Under the pieces are notes generated by a model. That model ran no database searches. It saw nothing but the letters and a program-made list of their open reading frames with translations, and was not told where the DNA came from. A DNA stretch of 33,868 bases from Candidatus Merdivicinus faecavium. Lineage in GTDB: Bacteria > Bacillota > Clostridia > Oscillospirales > Ruminococcaceae. Location: contig DVKD01000040.1 of the NCBI GenBank assembly GCA_018716285.1, positions 1 through 33,868 of the forward strand, written 5' to 3'. Within the stretch, counting starts at the first letter, position 1; the number at the start of each line of letters is the position of its first letter. Of this stretch, positions 31,064 to 33,868 are shown piece by piece. The position numbers and the translations under genes are program-made.

Positions 31064-32005
31064 ATGAATCTGACATATCTCAAATACGTCGTCGAGGTGG
31101 CGCGGGTCCGCTCCATCACCAAGGCGGCGCAGAACCTTTATATGGGCCAGCCCAACCTGAGCAAGGCCATCCGGGAGCTGGAGCGGGAGCTCGGCATCAC
31201 CATCTTCCGCCGCACCTCCAAGGGGGTCATCCCCACCCCGCAGGGGGAGGAATTTTTGGGCTACGCGCAGGGCATCCTCTCCCAGCTCGACGAGCTGGAG
31301 TCCCTCTACAAGCCCCGCACCGGCGATTCCCTCTCCCTCCGCGTTGCCGTCCCCCGCGCCGCCTACGCGGCCGAAGCGCTCGCCCGTTTTCTGCAGGCGC
31401 AGAGGACGGCCGGGCGGATCGACATCCAGTTCCAGGAAACCGAGCCCGCCGCGGCGGTCCGGCTGGTTTCCGGCGGGGAGGCCGATTTCGGGGTTGTCCG
31501 CTACCAGCAGAGCCAGCGCGGCTATTTCGAAGGGCTCATCGCGCAGGCGGGCCTCAAAAGCGAGCTGATGGGCGAATTCCGGCTGATGATCCTACTGGCC
31601 GCGGACCACCCTCTCGCCGGGAACGCCTCCATCGACTACCGCGCGCTGGCGGGCTGCCTGGAGATCGTCCACGGCGATTACCAGACCCCTTCCCTCTCCT
31701 TCCATAAGATCCGGCGCGGCGCCGAGCTCGACTCCCACCTCAAACGGATCGCCGTCTACGACCGGGGCAGCCAGTACGACCTGCTGCGCGCCGTCCCGGG
31801 CAGTTATCTCTGGACCGCCCCCGTCCCGGAGGAGGTCCTTGTCCGCAACGGGCTGGTGCAGCGCCCCTGTTCCCTTTCGGACGCCGTCAATGCCGAGGTA
31901 CTCATAATGCCCGGCCAGGGGCAGCTTTCCCCGCAGGCCGAGCAGCTGGCCGATGAGTTCCGCAGGGCGGTACGGAAGTGGGAAGATGAAAAAAACGGCT
32001 CCTGA
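31064..32005 (+). CDS. LysR-family transcriptional regulator
   Basis: A 313-residue regulator. The N-terminal winged helix-turn-helix (MNLTYLKYVVEVARVRSITKAAQ, then LYMGQPNLSKAIRELERELGITIFRRTSKGVIPTPQG, residues 1-66) is followed by a coiled linker and a periplasmic-binding-protein-like effector domain (LRVAVPRAAYAAEALARFL, then GEADFGVVRY and LAADHPLAG). CAGGAG precedes the ATG. It is close behind the DUF1905 gene. No divergent target gene is adjacent, so its regulon is unknown; the alcohol dehydrogenase about 0.5 kb upstream is one possibility only by position. Confidence 0.92.
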   Translation: MNLTYLKYVVEVARVRSITKAAQNLYMGQPNLSKAIRELERELGITIFRRTSKGVIPTPQGEEFLGYAQGILSQLDELESLYKPRTGDSLSLRVAVPRAAYAAEALARFLQAQRTAGRIDIQFQETEPAAAVRLVSGGEADFGVVRYQQSQRGYFEGLIAQAGLKSELMGEFRLMILLAADHPLAGNASIDYRALAGCLEIVHGDYQTPSLSFHKIRRGAELDSHLKRIAVYDRGSQYDLLRAVPGSYLWTAPVPEEVLVRNGLVQRPCSLSDAVNAEVLIMPGQGQLSPQAEQLADEFRRAVRKWEDEKNGS

Positions 32006-32047
32006 CCGCTAGAAAATATCGTTTTCCCGCCATTTTCCAAATAAAAA

Positions 32048-32076
32048 TTGATTTTTTCCGCGAAATATGCTATACT
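32048..32076 (+). promoter_or_regulatory. promoter of the XRE-cupin gene
   Basis: TTGATT (32048-32053), 17 bp, TATACT (32071-32076), leader of about 35 nt. Confidence 0.7.
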
Positions 32077-32118
32077 GGTAAAAAACACTCACCGCATCAA
32101 CAGAAACGAGGGAACAAC

Positions 32119-32682
32119 ATGAACGAAAGCATTAAAGAAATCGGGATGCGCCTGCGCGGCCTGCGGGAGATCCTCGAATTTACCATTGAAGATATGGCGG
32201 AGGCGACCGGTGTCACGCCGGAGCAGTACGCCGCCTACGAGGCCGGAGACGAGGACTTCTCGGTGACCTTCCTCGGCAAATGCGCCGCCAAATTCAAGGT
32301 GGACATTGTCGAGCTCTTAAGCGGCAGCAACCCCAAGCTCAAATCCTACTCGGTCGTCCGCAAGGGCCAGGGCCTCTCGGTCACCCGCCGCGAGAGCTTC
32401 CAGTACCAGCACCTCGCCTACAAATTCAGCGGCAAGCTGGCCGACCCCTACCTGGTCGAGGCCCCGTACATCGAGGCGCAGCAGAACGCCCCCATCGCCC
32501 TCTCCCAGCACGAAGGGCAGGAGTTCGACTACATCCTCTCCGGCACCCTCAAGGTCGTCGTCAACGGCAAGGAAAAGATCCTCTCCGAGGGGGACGCCAT
32601 CTACTACGACTCCTCCAAGCCCCACGGCATGATCGCCACCAATCCGGAAGGCTGCCGGTTTCTCGCATTTCTTGTAAAATAG
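32119..32682 (+). CDS. XRE-family regulator with C-terminal cupin domain
   Basis: A 187-residue two-domain regulator. An N-terminal helix-turn-helix (IGMRLRGLREILEFTIEDMAEATGVTPEQYAAYEAGDEDFS, roughly residues 8-48) is joined to a cupin barrel (YLVEAPYIEAQQNAPIALSQHEGQEFDYILSGTLKVVV, then LSEGDAIYYDSSKPHGM). The metal or ligand residues H, E and H are partly kept. In many Clostridia this type sits next to an AMP-binding acyl-CoA ligase gene; here it is alone between its own promoter and terminator. Confidence 0.9.
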   Translation: MNESIKEIGMRLRGLREILEFTIEDMAEATGVTPEQYAAYEAGDEDFSVTFLGKCAAKFKVDIVELLSGSNPKLKSYSVVRKGQGLSVTRRESFQYQHLAYKFSGKLADPYLVEAPYIEAQQNAPIALSQHEGQEFDYILSGTLKVVVNGKEKILSEGDAIYYDSSKPHGMIATNPEGCRFLAFLVK

Positions 32683-32691
32683 CACGAACAA

Positions 32692-32732
32692 ACCACCCGG
32701 GCGGGCTTACAGATGCCGTCCGGGTGGTTTTT
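32692..32732 (+). terminator. terminator after the XRE-cupin gene
   Basis: Stem ACCACCCGG with CCGGGTGGT, extended imperfectly toward the loop, then five T. It also faces the end of the small lipoprotein gene on the other strand. Confidence 0.75.
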
Positions 32733-32753
32733 CATGTGAGGAGTTTCGCTGCA

Positions 32754-32918
32754 TTATTTGACAAAATAGTGAAGGCCGGCGTCATTTTCGCATGAAATTT
32801 CCGCTTCCGAGCTGCTGGCCGGAGGTAGCGGCTCTTCCCCGGCGCTTTCCGCGGACGCTGCCCGTCCGCAGGAGGAGAGCAGCAGCGCCGCCAGGCAGAC
32901 GGCAAACCATTTTTTCAT
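32754..32918 (-). CDS. 54-residue predicted lipoprotein, coupled to the ArsR-like gene
   Basis: Begins MKKWFAVCLAALLLSSCGRA, a complete lipoprotein signal with lipobox LSSC, so Cys17 would be lipidated. A short Glu/Ser/Pro linker and the end NDAGLHYFVK follow, then a stop. The ATG overlaps the TGA of the upstream regulator gene (ATGA, 32918-32915), and the GGAAAGGAG site lies inside that gene. Either it is a genuine tiny lipoprotein or the 5' remnant of a longer one that lost its main domain; the brief mature part favours a remnant. Confidence 0.55.
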   Translation of the reverse strand: MKKWFAVCLAALLLSSCGRAASAESAGEEPLPPASSSEAEISCENDAGLHYFVK

Positions 32919-33580
32919 ACCGTTTCACTCCTTTCCGCAGGAGGCGTTGGGCTGTCCTTCCCGGGCTCTTCTTCCCAATTTCCCCTGGTATATTCCGGGT
33001 CTACCATATCGCTGATGCCCGCCAGGAGCATCAGGATACCCTGCACACGGTGGTACTGGATGACATAACGGCCCCGCTCCTTTTTATCTTCCGCGACCAG
33101 GTCGGCAGCCAGCAGGGGCTTCAGGTGGTGGTAGACCTGGCCGGTGGAGCTGTATCCGCAGTTTTCCACCAGCTGGGCCACCGTCATGGGCTGCTTCAAA
33201 ATGGTCAGCAGGAGGTTCAGCCGGTCGCTGCTGCCGATGCAGGCCAAAACCTTTTCGGCCGTGTGATTGGAAATCAGCTCCAGGAGCTGATCCGCGCTGA
33301 CCCCGTTCCGGATCCAGTTGGACTGCCGGTTTCCGGAAGAGAACACCCCCAGATAGGTGATGCGCCCGGTGTCGCCGCTTTGGCCGCAGGTGGTTTCCAG
33401 ACGGTCCATGATGGACTGAATCGCAGGGTCGGGGTGCATCTTCCCGACCTTTTCAATGTGCCCCACCATTTGATGCTCTTCTTCCGGCTGCGGCTGTGGG
33501 AGCACCATTTGCAGCATCTCCCTGATTTCCGCCAGCTCCTTCTTCAGTTCGTCGATTTCCACGCCGTAATTGCGTTCCAT
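32915..33580 (-). CDS. ArsR-like winged-helix regulator with N-terminal extension
   Basis: A 221-residue protein. An N-terminal charged coiled-coil-like part (VEIDELKKELAEIREMLQMVL) is followed by a central segment with no recognised family (DTGRITYLGVFSSGNRQSNWI). Then comes an ArsR-type winged helix at about residues 115-185: SSDRLNLLLTILKQPMTVAQLVEN, then YSSTGQVYHHLKPLLAADLVAEDKKERGRYVI. The C-terminal tail is acidic and Pro-rich. No metal-binding cysteine pair of classical ArsR sensors is seen. AGGTGA precedes the ATG. The promoter at 33629-33657 and the palindrome at 33612 suggest autoregulation. Confidence 0.8.
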   Translation of the reverse strand: MERNYGVEIDELKKELAEIREMLQMVLPQPQPEEEHQMVGHIEKVGKMHPDPAIQSIMDRLETTCGQSGDTGRITYLGVFSSGNRQSNWIRNGVSADQLLELISNHTAEKVLACIGSSDRLNLLLTILKQPMTVAQLVENCGYSSTGQVYHHLKPLLAADLVAEDKKERGRYVIQYHRVQGILMLLAGISDMVDPEYTRGNWEEEPGKDSPTPPAERSETV

Positions 33581-33611
33581 ACAATCACCTCATTTAGCAT
33601 TGTTGGAATAT

Positions 33612-33657
33612 CGGAATTCCGTAATTACATGGTATCATATTTTTTACGGGATGTCAA
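33612..33657 (-). promoter_or_regulatory. promoter and palindromic operator of the ArsR-like gene
   Basis: On the minus strand a perfect TTGACA (33657-33652), 17 bp, TACCAT (33634-33629). Just downstream of the -10 is the perfect 10-bp palindrome CGGAATTCCG (33612-33621), extended by AT-rich flanks. Its place at the transcription start fits a repressor site. Confidence 0.65.
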
Positions 33658-33747
33658 TACGTTTTTCCAAAATTCCGGAAAATAAAATTTTCAAAAACGG
33701 ATTCATAAACCGGATGCAGGCGGCAATCTTTTTCCGCAAAATAGCTC

Positions 33748-33776
33748 TTTACAAATACGGCAGGATGTGCTATAAT
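33748..33776 (+). promoter_or_regulatory. promoter of tRNA-Thr
   Basis: TTTACA (33748-33753), 17 bp, perfect TATAAT (33771-33776), about 20 bp before the tRNA gene. Confidence 0.75.
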
Positions 33777-33796
33777 AGAAAAGCTGTAAGAAATAT

Positions 33797-33868
33797 GCTG
33801 AAGTGGCTCAGTCGGTAGAGCAGCTGATTCGTAATCAGCAGGTCGTCGGTTCAAGTCCGATCTTCAGC
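33797..33868 (+). tRNA. tRNA-Thr, anticodon CGT
   Basis: Full cloverleaf of 72 nt: acceptor arms GCTGAAG and CTTCAGC pair perfectly, D-stem GCTC/GAGC, anticodon stem GCTGA/TCAGC with loop TTCGTAA (anticodon CGT reading ACG), and T-arm GTCGG-TTCAAGT-CCGAT with one G-T pair. The encoded gene ends at the last base of the window, so whether CCA is encoded cannot be seen. Confidence 0.93.

Noticed and set aside
32792-33685. Plus-strand open frame of 297 codons opposite the ArsR-like gene
   Set aside because: The minus strand has a recognisable winged helix, ribosome site and promoter; the plus frame has none and reads across that promoter.
33797-33868. Integration site (att) at the tRNA-Thr gene
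   Set aside because: No integrase and no direct repeat of the tRNA 3' end is visible; the window stops at the tRNA.

Overview
The window looks like chromosomal DNA of a GC-rich anaerobic Firmicute, most likely a gut Clostridium-class organism of the Oscillospiraceae/Ruminococcaceae type. This rests on gene content: a T-box leader on proS, type III glutamine synthetase, the anaerobic bifurcating transhydrogenase pair NfnAB, AGGAGG ribosome sites, PadR regulation and consensus sigma-A promoters. No phylogenetic marker is complete enough to name a genus.

Left part (1-7.4 kb): a worn defence island. A DUF4928-like restriction-associated gene, truncated at its 3' end, is followed by about 600 bp of gene-less DNA. 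Then comes a promoter-driven type I-C CRISPR interference operon, cas3-cas5c-cas8c(with internal cas11c)-cas7c. All interference genes look intact. The adaptation genes cas4, cas1 and cas2 are missing, and the array has shrunk to one repeat, one 34-nt spacer and a degenerate terminal repeat lying 22 bp after cas7c. Next to that scar is an opposite-strand GNAT acetyltransferase pseudogene, frameshifted and cut off at the array end. This relic is the most unusual part of the window.

Middle (7.4-18 kb): mostly housekeeping genes. These are an MFS transporter, a SpoU/TrmH RNA methyltransferase, a family 4 uracil-DNA glycosylase, a lipoprotein, T-box-controlled proS, a sigma factor with its membrane-anchored partner, and an asnA-glnN ammonia-assimilation operon. 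Many are bounded by clear promoters and by terminators that can act in both directions.

18-25 kb: a uroporphyrinogen-decarboxylase-family gene diverges from an AraC regulator, which is followed by a large glycoside-hydrolase-like protein. The divergent intergenic region carries a 17-bp direct repeat (15/17 match) that is a good candidate AraC operator. The tldD-tldE metalloprotease pair follows.

25-34 kb: a lower-GC PadR-controlled operon of small membrane proteins ends in an envelope protein with four near-identical 54-bp repeats. It is followed by nfnA-nfnB, an iron alcohol dehydrogenase, a DUF1905 protein, a LysR regulator, an XRE-cupin regulator, an ArsR-like regulator translationally coupled to a 54-residue lipoprotein, and a tRNA-Thr(CGT) that ends exactly at the window edge.
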